Translations under genes and position numbers: made by a program
Shown: piece after piece, positions 16,860 through 24,896 of the stretch
Layout of the letters: each line of letters begins with the position of its first letter
Numbering within the stretch: position 1 is the first letter of the stretch
The notes under the pieces: model-generated
Databases searched by the model: none
What the model saw: only the letters and a program-made list of their open reading frames with translations
What the model was told of the DNA's origin: nothing
From: Arcobacter caeni
GTDB lineage: Bacteria; Campylobacterota; Campylobacteria; Campylobacterales; Arcobacteraceae
Assembly (NCBI RefSeq): GCF_003063245.1
Contig: NZ_MUXE01000011.1
Span: forward strand, 1 to 64,000
Direction: 5' to 3'
Length of the DNA: 64,000 nt

Positions 16860-17843
16860 ATGACACACCCTAATGAAGCACTATTTGGTTCTGGAGACAA
16901 CTTACCAATCATTCCATCATGCGAACACTTTGCAGGTAGCGAAAAGCTAATCTTAAAAGGTTTTGAAATGCAAAAAAAACTAGGACCTGTTTTTGATATT
17001 ACTTGTGATTGTGAAGATGGAGCTGAAACTGGTAAAGAAGTTGCACATGCGCAAATGATTGTAAGAGTTGTAAATTCAGATGCAAACCCTTATGCAATGG
17101 CAGGGACAAGAATTCACGATTTTGATCATCCAGATTGGAGACAAGATATTGATATTTTAGTACCAGGTGCTGGAGAAAAATTAGCATATATTACTATTCC
17201 AAAATCAACTTCTTACGAAGATGCAAAAACTCAAGTTGAATATATCCAAGAAACTGCAAAAAAAGCTGGTATTAAAAGAGAAATCCCAATCCATGTTTTA
17301 ATTGAAACTCATGGTGCTTTAAGAGATGTTGAAAAAACTGCAACTTTACCTTGGGTACAAGTTTTAGATTTTGGTTTAATGGACTTTGTTTCAGGTTACC
17401 AAGGTGCAATTCCTGCTTCTAATATGAGAAGTCCAGGTCAATTTGAACATAGATTAATTGCTGCTGCTAAAGCTAAAGTTGTTCAAGCGGCACTTTCTAA
17501 TCATATTATTCCTTGTCATAATGTTACACTTGATTTAAAAAACCCGTACCAAACTTACAAAGATGCAGAAAAAGCAAGAAATGAGTTCGGATTTATGAGA
17601 ATGTGGTCAATTTACCCAACTCAAGTTCAAGCTATTGTTGATGCAATGAAACCAGATTTTACTGAATTAGAAGCTGCACAAAATATTTTATTAGCAGCTC
17701 AAGATGCTGAGTGGGGACCAATTCAATATGACGGTGAATTACACGATAGAGCAACTTACAGATATTTTTGGGAATTAGTTCAAAGAGCAAACTTCTCTGG
17801 AACAAAATTACAAGATGAAGTAGTAAAAAGATTCTTCTCTTAA
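16860..17843 (+). CDS. L-malyl-CoA / beta-methylmalyl-CoA lyase-like protein
   Basis: A 327-residue HpcH/HpaI-family CoA-ester lyase. DCEDGAETGKE near the N-terminus, Glu149 (VLIETHGALRDV) and Asp175 (GLMDFVSG) supply the usual metal-binding residues; RMWSIYPTQVQ is the equivalent of the C-terminal G-K-x-x-I-H-P region. Beside mesaconyl-CoA hydratase the likely reaction is reversible condensation of glyoxylate with propionyl-CoA (or acetyl-CoA). It is last in the operon, 30 bp after mch, and a strong hairpin follows. It is only distantly similar to the two other CitE-type domains here, so the three are not a recent tandem duplication. Substrate is inferred. Confidence 0.78.
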   Translation: MTHPNEALFGSGDNLPIIPSCEHFAGSEKLILKGFEMQKKLGPVFDITCDCEDGAETGKEVAHAQMIVRVVNSDANPYAMAGTRIHDFDHPDWRQDIDILVPGAGEKLAYITIPKSTSYEDAKTQVEYIQETAKKAGIKREIPIHVLIETHGALRDVEKTATLPWVQVLDFGLMDFVSGYQGAIPASNMRSPGQFEHRLIAAAKAKVVQAALSNHIIPCHNVTLDLKNPYQTYKDAEKARNEFGFMRMWSIYPTQVQAIVDAMKPDFTELEAAQNILLAAQDAEWGPIQYDGELHDRATYRYFWELVQRANFSGTKLQDEVVKRFFS

Positions 17844-17850
17844 TCCTTTT

Positions 17851-17876
17851 AACTAAAGACCAAATGGTCTTTAGTT
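17851..17876 (+). terminator. Terminator of the CoA-ester operon
   Basis: AACTAAAGACC (17851-17861) and GGTCTTTAGTT (17866-17876) form a perfect 11-bp stem with an AAAT loop, 7 bp after the lyase stop. The tail is only moderately T-rich. Confidence 0.75.
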
Positions 17877-17924
17877 ATCTTCTACAATTTAAACTTTTTT
17901 TAAATGAGAAAAGTTCACACTTAT

Positions 17925-17950
17925 ATTAAATAAAATCTCTTTTATTTAAT
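17925..17950. repeat. A/T-only inverted repeat upstream of fumarase
   Basis: ATTAAATAAAA (17925-17935) and TTTTATTTAAT (17940-17950) are perfect complements around TCTC. The repeat ends 30 nt before the fumarase -10 and is followed by an A-tract and T-tract. It could be an operator, a DNA bend or a second hairpin; the sequence does not decide. Confidence 0.5.
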
Positions 17951-17980
17951 AAAAAAAGATTTTTTTCATCTGTGCATTGG

Positions 17981-17986
17981 TATAAT
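17981..17986 (+). promoter_or_regulatory. -10 element of the fumarase gene
   Basis: TATAAT in GCATTGGTATAATAATT, 29 nt before the ATG, so the fumarase gene is transcribed separately from the operon upstream. Confidence 0.6.
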
Positions 17987-18015
17987 AATTAAATTTCTAA
18001 AGTAAAAGGAAAAAA

Positions 18016-19509
18016 ATGAAAGTAATTAAACAACAAGATATTATAGATAGTATTGCTGATGCCTGTCAGTATATTTCATATTTTCACCCAGAAGATTTCG
18101 TAAAAGGAATGGTTGAAGCATATGAAGTAGAAAAAGGTGAAGCTGCTAAAAATGCTATTGGACAAATTCTAATAAACTCTAAAATGTGTGCAATGGGGCA
18201 TAGACCTTTATGTCAAGATACAGGAAGTGTTAATATTTTTATCAAAGTTGGTTTAAATGCTAAACTTGAATTAACAAAAGAGTTAGCTGATGTATTAAAC
18301 GAAGGTGTTGCAAAAGGTTATACTAATCCTGATAATACTTTAAGATACTCTGTAGTTTCAGATCCTGCTGGAAAAAGAACAAATACAAAAGATAACACTC
18401 CTGCTGTTATTCATGTTACTGTTGATAATTCTGATGAATTAGATATTACAGTTGCTGCAAAAGGTGGTGGAAGTGAAAATAAATCTAAATTTGCAGTATT
18501 AAATCCAAGTGATTCAGTTTATGACTGGGTTATGGCAAATGTTAGAGAAATGGGTGCAGGTTGGTGTCCTCCTGGAATTTTAGGAATTGGTATTGGTGGA
18601 AATCCAGAAAAAGCAATGTTATTAGCAAAAGAGTCTTTAATGGGTCATGTTGATATTCATGAGCTAAAAGCTAGAGGTCCTCAAAACGCATTAGAAGAAT
18701 TAAGACTAAGACTTTATGAAGATATTAACAAAGTTGGTATTGGAGCTCAAGGACTTGGTGGATTAACAACTGTTTTAGATGTTAAAATCTTAGATTACCC
18801 ATGTCATGCGGCATCACTTCCTGTTGCTATGATTCCAAATTGCGCTGCAACTAGACATATTCACTTTAAATTAAAAGGTGGAAATGGTCCAGCTGTATTT
18901 GAAAGACCAGATTTAGATTTATGGCCAGATATTGAACTTCCAATGGATACTATTAAAAGAGTAAATATTGCAGATTTAACAAAAGAGAATTTATCTCAAT
19001 TTAAATCAGGTGATACTTTATTACTTTCTGGAAAAATTTTAACAGCAAGAGATGCAGCTCACAAAAAAATCGTTGAGTACAAAAATGCTGGGAAAGCACT
19101 TCCAAATGGTGTTGAATTAAAAGATAGATTTATTTATTACGTAGGACCTGTTGATCCTGTAAGGGATGAAGCTGTTGGACCTGCTGGTCCTACTACATCT
19201 ACAAGAATGGATAAATTTACAAAAGACATGATGGAAATTGGAATCATGGGAATGATTGGAAAAGCTGAAAGAAAACAACCTACTATTGATTTAATTAAAG
19301 AGTATAAATCTATTTATTTAATTGCAACTGGTGGAGCTGCTTATTTAATTTCTCAATCAATCAAATCTGCAAAAGTTTTAGCTTTTGAAGAACTTGGTAT
19401 GGAAGCAATTTATGAATTTGATGTAAAAGATATGCCTGTTACTGTAGCTGTTGATACGCAAGGTGTTTCAATTCATACAACTGGTCCTGCTAAATGGAGA
19501 ACAATTTAA
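18016..19509 (+). CDS. Class I fumarate hydratase (possible mesaconase)
   Basis: A 497-residue iron-sulfur fumarase with the alpha and beta parts fused. Three Cys segments fit the 4Fe-4S ligands: LCQDTG, GWCPPGI and PNCAATRH. The beta part carries GPAGPTTSTRMDKFT and a terminal IHTTGPAKWRTI. It interconverts fumarate and malate; some class I fumarases also hydrate mesaconate to (S)-citramalate. Its position after the mesaconyl-CoA genes makes the second activity plausible, but it may simply be the TCA-cycle enzyme. Own promoter, SD AAAAGGA, and hairpin terminator. Confidence 0.92.
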   Translation: MKVIKQQDIIDSIADACQYISYFHPEDFVKGMVEAYEVEKGEAAKNAIGQILINSKMCAMGHRPLCQDTGSVNIFIKVGLNAKLELTKELADVLNEGVAKGYTNPDNTLRYSVVSDPAGKRTNTKDNTPAVIHVTVDNSDELDITVAAKGGGSENKSKFAVLNPSDSVYDWVMANVREMGAGWCPPGILGIGIGGNPEKAMLLAKESLMGHVDIHELKARGPQNALEELRLRLYEDINKVGIGAQGLGGLTTVLDVKILDYPCHAASLPVAMIPNCAATRHIHFKLKGGNGPAVFERPDLDLWPDIELPMDTIKRVNIADLTKENLSQFKSGDTLLLSGKILTARDAAHKKIVEYKNAGKALPNGVELKDRFIYYVGPVDPVRDEAVGPAGPTTSTRMDKFTKDMMEIGIMGMIGKAERKQPTIDLIKEYKSIYLIATGGAAYLISQSIKSAKVLAFEELGMEAIYEFDVKDMPVTVAVDTQGVSIHTTGPAKWRTI

Positions 19510-19518
19510 TTTAAATTG

Positions 19519-19538
19519 CAAAAGGCTTTTGCCTTTTG
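19519..19538 (+). terminator. Terminator of the fumarase gene
   Basis: CAAAAGGC (19519-19526) and GCCTTTTG (19531-19538) form an 8-bp stem with a TTTT loop, 10 bp after the stop. No long T-run follows. Confidence 0.65.
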
Positions 19539-19657
19539 TGATTCTGCTTAATTATAACTTTGTATTATCTCTTTTCTAAAATAATTCTTATACTAATAAA
19601 CTATATTCGATTTTTGACTTTAAGACAATACAATAAATGCTATTCTTCAAGCAATAA

Positions 19658-19663
19658 TATAAT
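19658..19663 (+). promoter_or_regulatory. -10 element of the DUF5718 gene
   Basis: TATAAT in CAATAATATAATACAT, about 19 nt before the ATG. Confidence 0.45.
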
Positions 19664-19681
19664 ACATAGGAAAATAATAAA

Positions 19682-20515
19682 ATGTTATTAGATGATTTAA
19701 AAGATTATTTGGGTTTTGCTGTTGCTGGAAATTTTGCTAATCACTTAGGTGAAGCTGGTGAAGCTGATGAATTTGCAGTAATTAAAACCGAAGAAAAAGA
19801 TGCCCCAAAAGGAATGTTTCCTTTTTATATAAAAGACCATAATAGTTTTTTAGGAACTTATCCAATATGTGATGAAATCATTTTAACACATGGAAGAGAA
19901 AATGAAAATCTCCAAGTTGAAGCAGAAGTTGCTTTGATTTGTGATTTTGAATATAAAGATGGAAAAGTAGTTGATATTATTCCCAAATATTTTTCAGCCT
20001 TTAATGACTGTTCTATAAGAGTAAATAATGGTGAAAAATTAAGTACTAAAAAAAACTGGGGAACAAATACAAAAGGTATTTCTCAAGATATTATCGAAAT
20101 TGATAACTTTACTGAAAAAGGAATTTTAAGTAAATATCATATCTCTTCATTTATCAAAAGAGATGGAATTGTTTATGATTATGGAACAACAAGTGCTGTA
20201 AAATCATACAGTTATTTCTTTCATCAATTAAAAGATTGGATGATTCATAAATTAAATACTCAAGAAGATTGTGGACCATTAGAAGAGTTAACTCAATTTA
20301 TGTTTGATGCAAAAAATGCAAAAGGTATTTTAATAGCAGCTGGTGCCACAGCTTATACAGAATTTGGAAAACATAACTTTCTGAAAAAAGGTGATGAGAT
20401 TTTTGTATATGTTTATAATGCCCATGCACACAGTTTCTTAGATATTATGAATGATATGTGTGGAATGGATATTTATTTAGGACAATGTTCAAAACTTCAT
20501 CAATATGTTCAATAA
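19682..20515 (+). CDS. DUF5718 family protein (FAH-like fold suspected)
   Basis: A 277-residue cytoplasmic protein that I recognise as the DUF5718 type found in Arcobacter relatives. LGFAVAGNFANHLGEAGEADEF at the start and NLQVEAEVALICDF in the middle look like the fumarylacetoacetate-hydrolase fold, where acidic residues bind a metal; this is a guess from pattern. If so, it could act on a beta-keto or oxo-acid, perhaps linked to the CoA-ester genes just upstream. It has its own promoter and a hairpin at its end. Function is not known. Confidence 0.6.
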   Translation: MLLDDLKDYLGFAVAGNFANHLGEAGEADEFAVIKTEEKDAPKGMFPFYIKDHNSFLGTYPICDEIILTHGRENENLQVEAEVALICDFEYKDGKVVDIIPKYFSAFNDCSIRVNNGEKLSTKKNWGTNTKGISQDIIEIDNFTEKGILSKYHISSFIKRDGIVYDYGTTSAVKSYSYFFHQLKDWMIHKLNTQEDCGPLEELTQFMFDAKNAKGILIAAGATAYTEFGKHNFLKKGDEIFVYVYNAHAHSFLDIMNDMCGMDIYLGQCSKLHQYVQ

Positions 20516-20542
20516 AATAAGGCTTTTTGCTTTGTTTTATTG
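20510..20542. terminator. Bidirectional hairpin between DUF5718 and chemoreceptor genes
   Basis: A 14-bp stem (20510-20523 with 20529-20542, two G-U pairs) with a TTTTT loop overlaps the DUF5718 stop. A second A/T-only inverted repeat, AGTTATATA (20559-20567) with TATATAACT (20584-20592), overlaps the chemoreceptor stop. Together they probably end both convergent transcripts. Confidence 0.55.
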
Positions 20543-20590
20543 AATATTAAATATATACAGTTATATAGAATTATATAGCAATATATATAA

Positions 20591-23506
20591 CTATATATTT
20601 TTCTTAGCTTTTAAAGAATCAATATATAAAATATCATTTAAACTATCAAAAACTTTTATTGTAGAATCTTCAACAAAAGCAGATACTTCTCTTAAAATTT
20701 TATTTTCTATCTTTTTGGCATTATTATCCATATAAACTTGAATATTTTGATGTACATCCTCATGATTTTGTTTTAGTATTTCCCACTCTTTTACTTTTGT
20801 AAAATCCTTTTTTTCATTCTCGCAACGAGTAATCCATTTTCCCATATCACAAGATTTACAATCTAAAACTGTACAATTTTCAAATGTATCTAAAGTTGAG
20901 AAATATCTTTTTTTAAAACTTATATGATCATTTTTATATTTTGAAATTTCTTTCATTAAATCAATATTTTCAACCATTTCATAATATTTCTTATCTATTT
21001 TTGCTTGAGCTGTAATTTGCAATAATCTAGTTGATAATTTAGAAACTTCTTTTGATAAAGTATCTATATTCAAAGCAGTTGAAGCATTTTTTTGAGTTGC
21101 TGTATCTAATCTCGAGATTGTCTCATTTATTTGAACTATTCCAATTTCTTGCTCTTTACTAAATTGCGTAACACTTTGTATAATATCTTTTGTCTGAGTA
21201 ATTTTTGAAGTTAAGCTCTCATATCCTATTATCATATCTTGAGCTATTTGTTTACCTTCATTTGATTTAACACTTGCGCTTTGAACTAAATTTTTTATTT
21301 CCTTTGCTGCATCTGCACTTCTATTTGCAAGATTTCGCACTTCTGCTGCTACGACTGCAAATCCTTTTCCTGCTTCTCCAGCCGTTGCTGCTTCTACGGC
21401 TGCATTTAATGAAAGAATATTTGTTTGAAATGCTATTTGGTCAATTATAGTAATTGCTTCATTTATCGCTTTTACTTTATCGTTTATCTCATCCATAGAA
21501 GTTGAAGTTTTAAGAGCAAAGTTACTTCCAATATTTGAAGCTTCGTTTACTTCATTTGCTATTTTCATCATCCGATTCATATTTTCATTATTATTTTTTA
21601 TATTTGAAGTTATTTGTTCTAAAGCTGCTGAACTTTGCTCCAAAGAACTGGCTTGTTCACTTGAAGATAAAGCAAGTTCATTTGAAGAAATAGTTAAAAT
21701 ATTTGTATTATTTTCAAGTTCCATTCCAGCATTTGTAATCATTGCAATTAATTCAGATGATGAATGTCCTAAAAGTAAAGTTGCTGTACACAATGTGCCA
21801 AAATCTCCATACATTCCTCTTTTTTGGACTTCATCTAATTTGAATAAATAGTTTGATTGACTATAACTATTTAATAAAAGATTTATATTGTCAATTTTTA
21901 GTTTTGTTCTATTTAACATTTTGTTTATAATAAATCTCAAATCTTCTATATCTTTTGTAACTGCTTTTTGTTTTATAGTATATTCAAAAAATCCATTATT
22001 AACTTTTTCCATTACATCTGAAATCTCTAAAACTACCTTTTTATCTTGTTCTTGTATTTGTTCAATTTTTATAATTTGTTTATTCATTTCTTTTGTCATA
22101 ATAGCAAATTCATCATTTCCTTGAATATCATGCAATATTACATCATCTTTTTCTTTCATTGAATATGCTAAGAATTCATTTAAATTAACTTGAAATTTAT
22201 TCATTGATAAAACTAGTTTTTTAGTCATCAAAACAATACTAAAGATTATTGTTAAGATTAAGATTGTTATAAAAAGTAATTCATACATTATTTGATTTCT
22301 AAAATTTGATATTTCATCATTTACATATAAAATTAGATTATCAAATAGATTATTTTCTTGATTTATCAACATCATTAATTTATTATTTGAGCTTTGTTTC
22401 CAATTTAAATCTATTCCATAAATGCTATTTGATAATTTATCAATTGCATTTATTGCTTTTTTATTATCAATTTTTTCTTTAGAAGAAATTTCACTTGTAT
22501 TTAAAAGAATTAAATCAAAAGTATCTCTTATTTGTTTTAATAACTCTTTTTCTTCGTTACTTGTTGATTCAAATTTCTCATAAGTTTTAATTACTTTTAA
22601 AACCAAAGAGTGTTTTGCTTGTATTTTATTTACCAAGTTTTCATCTTTTGTTTCTAAATAATCTTTATAAAAATGAATCAAACCACCATAACCACTAAAT
22701 TCTTTTATTTTAAGCATAAAATCATTTTTTTGAGTTTTTAGAAATATCACTTTTCTCATATTATCCATCTGTTCAAAATCTTTTGATGAATATATTTTCT
22801 TTAAATCTTCTAACTTTTCTTTAAAAATATTCTCTTTTATAATTTCTAAATACAAATTTTGTTTTGAAACAGAACTTATAAAACTATTAAAATCATCTCC
22901 TGTAATATTTCCAACATTAAAAATATTTCTAATATATTCTTCTTCATTAAATGATTTTTCAATTAATTTATTAAAAGCAATATATGATTGTGAATATTTT
23001 GACAAATTCCCAATATTTGAATAACTAAGTAATTCATCTATAAAATATGTCAAATTGTCTATTTCAGAAGTATAGTTTTTTTCTAAATCTTGTTTACTAA
23101 TTTGTAAATTTATACTTTTTTGTCTTATTTCAATTATATTTTTAATACTTTTTTCGAAATTAGAAATTCTTTTAGTAAATTCTTCATTTTTTGAAAAAGT
23201 GTATCCTTTTAAAAAATTATTTAATTTATTGATTGATTCATCACTTTTAATAATTTGGTTTTTATATTCACTATCAAACTCTTTTGCGTAACTTTCCAAA
23301 AAAAGGATTGAGATACTTCTCTCTTTTTGCAAATCATGAATTAAAGATGAAATATTTTTCAAAAAATAAAGATATTCTAAACTCTCATTCATTTCTAAAT
23401 TTTTTTGATATTTATCATAAACCGAATTAAAAGATAAAATTAATATTGCAGCAATGGGAAGCAACAATATTAAAAATATCTTATTTTGTAGTTTTAAATT
23501 ACTCAT
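20591..23506 (-). CDS. Methyl-accepting chemotaxis protein with NIT-like sensor and CZB domain
   Basis: A 971-residue chemoreceptor. A first membrane helix (about 10-27) is followed by a long, mostly helical periplasmic region with the NIT-type signature [19 protein letters not shown], suggesting nitrate/nitrite or related anion sensing. After a second helix (about 405-430) come HAMP-like segments, a full signalling domain ([20 protein letters not shown], about 690-720) and a C-terminal CZB zinc-binding domain (about 860-935) with H, CDMGKW and HEDVH elements. CZB domains bind zinc and can respond to redox or hypochlorous acid. Such double sensing would couple two inputs. Monocistronic, divergent from mscL. 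Confidence 0.9.
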   Translation of the reverse strand: MSNLKLQNKIFLILLLPIAAILILSFNSVYDKYQKNLEMNESLEYLYFLKNISSLIHDLQKERSISILFLESYAKEFDSEYKNQIIKSDESINKLNNFLKGYTFSKNEEFTKRISNFEKSIKNIIEIRQKSINLQISKQDLEKNYTSEIDNLTYFIDELLSYSNIGNLSKYSQSYIAFNKLIEKSFNEEEYIRNIFNVGNITGDDFNSFISSVSKQNLYLEIIKENIFKEKLEDLKKIYSSKDFEQMDNMRKVIFLKTQKNDFMLKIKEFSGYGGLIHFYKDYLETKDENLVNKIQAKHSLVLKVIKTYEKFESTSNEEKELLKQIRDTFDLILLNTSEISSKEKIDNKKAINAIDKLSNSIYGIDLNWKQSSNNKLMMLINQENNLFDNLILYVNDEISNFRNQIMYELLFITILILTIIFSIVLMTKKLVLSMNKFQVNLNEFLAYSMKEKDDVILHDIQGNDEFAIMTKEMNKQIIKIEQIQEQDKKVVLEISDVMEKVNNGFFEYTIKQKAVTKDIEDLRFIINKMLNRTKLKIDNINLLLNSYSQSNYLFKLDEVQKRGMYGDFGTLCTATLLLGHSSSELIAMITNAGMELENNTNILTISSNELALSSSEQASSLEQSSAALEQITSNIKNNNENMNRMMKIANEVNEASNIGSNFALKTSTSMDEINDKVKAINEAITIIDQIAFQTNILSLNAAVEAATAGEAGKGFAVVAAEVRNLANRSADAAKEIKNLVQSASVKSNEGKQIAQDMIIGYESLTSKITQTKDIIQSVTQFSKEQEIGIVQINETISRLDTATQKNASTALNIDTLSKEVSKLSTRLLQITAQAKIDKKYYEMVENIDLMKEISKYKNDHISFKKRYFSTLDTFENCTVLDCKSCDMGKWITRCENEKKDFTKVKEWEILKQNHEDVHQNIQVYMDNNAKKIENKILREVSAFVEDSTIKVFDSLNDILYIDSLKAKKNI

Positions 23507-23555
23507 TTTTTACCTTCTAAAAATTTTCAGCAATATATCTTCCTTTTCTTACAAT

Positions 23556-23566
23556 TTGGTTACCAA
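23556..23566. repeat. Small palindrome in the receptor-mscL intergenic region
   Basis: TTGGTTACCAA is an odd-length palindrome in the divergent intergenic region, about 50 nt upstream of the chemoreceptor start and 35 nt upstream of the mscL -10. It could be an operator half-site pair; no regulator can be named. Confidence 0.3.
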
Positions 23567-23600
23567 CTCATTATTTTATTATCAATAAAGATATTTTGAT

Positions 23601-23606
23601 TATAAT
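23601..23606 (+). promoter_or_regulatory. -10 element of mscL
   Basis: TATAAT in TTGATTATAATTC, 23 nt before the ATG; SD TAGGAGAAAAT follows. Confidence 0.5.
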
Positions 23607-23629
23607 TCAAAAAAACATTAGGAGAAAAT

Positions 23630-24058
23630 ATGTTAAAAGAGTTTAGAGACTTTCTTATAAAAGGAAATGTTGTTGATATGGCAGTTGGATTTATTTTTGG
23701 AGCTGCATTTGCAACATTAATAAAATCACTTGTGACAAACATAATTATGCCTCCAATTGGATTATTACTTGGAAGAGTTGATTTTTCACAATTATTTATA
23801 TCATTAGATGGAAATTCTTATGCCACATTAGCTGATTTAGAAAAAGTTGGAGCTCCTGCTATTAAATTTGGTTTATTTGTAAATGATACGATTTCATTTG
23901 TAATTTTAGGTTTTGTTATGTTTATGTTTATCAAATCATATAATAAACTAAAAAAGGAAGATATTGTAGTTGCTAAAACAAAAGTTTGTAGTGAATGTGC
24001 TATGGAAATTCCAGTTGCTGCAAAAAAATGTGGACATTGTGGAAATACAGCTGTATAA
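23630..24058 (+). CDS. mscL: MscL, large-conductance mechanosensitive channel, with zinc ribbon
   Basis: A 142-residue channel that opens under high membrane tension to release solutes during hypo-osmotic shock. The N-terminal helix and TM1 signature (FRDFLIKGNVVDMAVGFIFG, 5-24), the TM1-TM2 loop and TM2 (about 85-103) are standard. The C-terminal extension carries Cys120-x2-Cys123 and Cys134-x2-Cys137, a small zinc-ribbon in place of the usual helical bundle. Zinc-ribbon tails occur in some MscL proteins; a role in assembly or gating is not shown. Single gene with its own promoter and a strong terminator. Confidence 0.94.
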   Translation: MLKEFRDFLIKGNVVDMAVGFIFGAAFATLIKSLVTNIIMPPIGLLLGRVDFSQLFISLDGNSYATLADLEKVGAPAIKFGLFVNDTISFVILGFVMFMFIKSYNKLKKEDIVVAKTKVCSECAMEIPVAAKKCGHCGNTAV

Positions 24059-24070
24059 ACAGTAAAAATA

Positions 24071-24095
24071 TTAAAAGGCTATTTTAGCCTTTTAA
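24071..24095. terminator. Bidirectional terminator, mscL and flavin reductase
   Basis: TTAAAAGGCTA (24071-24081) pairs perfectly with TAGCCTTTTAA (24085-24095) around TTT. The hairpin lies between two convergent genes and ends right at the flavin reductase stop. Confidence 0.8.
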
Positions 24096-24659
24096 TTATA
24101 AATCAACTAAAGCTTTAAAAGCAACGCCACATCTTCCGATATTTTCTACATTTATATGATTTCTTTCATTAATTCTATCATCATCAATATATTGGTATTT
24201 TAACTCTAAAATAATAGGCGTTATATCTCCTTTTATTTCATAAGTATCATAATATTCACAAAACATTGCACTTTGAGAGCTAGCAATCATAGGAGGAAAT
24301 CCATCCATAATTTCTTTTACTTCAATTTCGAATTTTTCAATTTCACTTTCATCTTTTTTTAGTTGTATTGCACATTTTTGAACTTGTTCAACATTGTCTT
24401 TATTTACAAAACAAATAGTTGCTTTTTTTGTTTTTAAAATATTTGCCAAAGAATCTTTTGGACTTCCATCATCTTTTTGCCCAATTGCTACAAGTAAAAG
24501 TGCTGGGTTTGAAGAAATAGGAATAAAATAAGAAAAAGGTGCAGCATTTAAAACACCATTATCATCTGTTACAATCCAAGCAATTGGTCTTGGAATTACA
24601 GTTCCTGACATAATTTTATATCTATTTAAATCGTTTATATCTTTGTAATCTAAAATCAT
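24096..24659 (-). CDS. Flavin reductase family protein
   Basis: A 187-residue protein of the flavin reductase-like FMN-binding family. The signature SGTVIPRPIAWIVTDDNGVLNAAPFSYF (about 18-46) is the FMN-binding core, and the closing segment ERNHINVENIGRCGVAF is typical of the subfamily close to the DIM6/NTAB group. It may reduce free flavin with NAD(P)H or act as a flavoprotein oxidoreductase on an unknown partner. It lies 12 bp after the 74-residue gene and is the last of a four-gene minus-strand run beginning with the molybdopterin enzyme. Confidence 0.85.
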   Translation of the reverse strand: MILDYKDINDLNRYKIMSGTVIPRPIAWIVTDDNGVLNAAPFSYFIPISSNPALLLVAIGQKDDGSPKDSLANILKTKKATICFVNKDNVEQVQKCAIQLKKDESEIEKFEIEVKEIMDGFPPMIASSQSAMFCEYYDTYEIKGDITPIILELKYQYIDDDRINERNHINVENIGRCGVAFKALVDL

Positions 24660-24671
24660 TTATTTCCCTTT

Positions 24672-24896
24672 TTATATCTTAAATTCTTGTTCAACACTTT
24701 TTGCCATTACATCACCTTTAAAAGTTAAAAAAGAGTCACCAATAAATTGTTCATTTTTGAGCTTCTTTAGTAGCTTTTTTCCCTCTTTTAAACTGAACAA
24801 TCCAGTATTTTCTAGTTTTAATACAACATCATTTAAAGACTCATTTTCTTCTTTTTTTAATATTGCAAGTAACAAAACTTTTTCATTTATATCCAT
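24672..24896 (-). CDS. Small hypothetical protein
   Basis: A 74-residue protein, MDINEKVLLLAILKKEE at its start. I use the ATG at 24896 because AAGGA lies nine bases upstream; the longer upstream frame would overlap the transporter by 130 bp. It has helix-rich content and an ending (FLTFKGDVMAKSVEQEF) reminiscent of winged-helix DNA-binding folds, but no family is recognised. The start overlaps the MFS stop by 10 bp, so the two are translationally coupled. Confidence 0.7.
   Translation of the reverse strand: MDINEKVLLLAILKKEENESLNDVVLKLENTGLFSLKEGKKLLKKLKNEQFIGDSFLTFKGDVMAKSVEQEFKI

Noticed and set aside
12079-17843. Classic citrate lyase (citDEF) operon
   Set aside because: No acyl-carrier or CitF-like subunits; mch and the CoA ligase point to CoA-ester chemistry instead.
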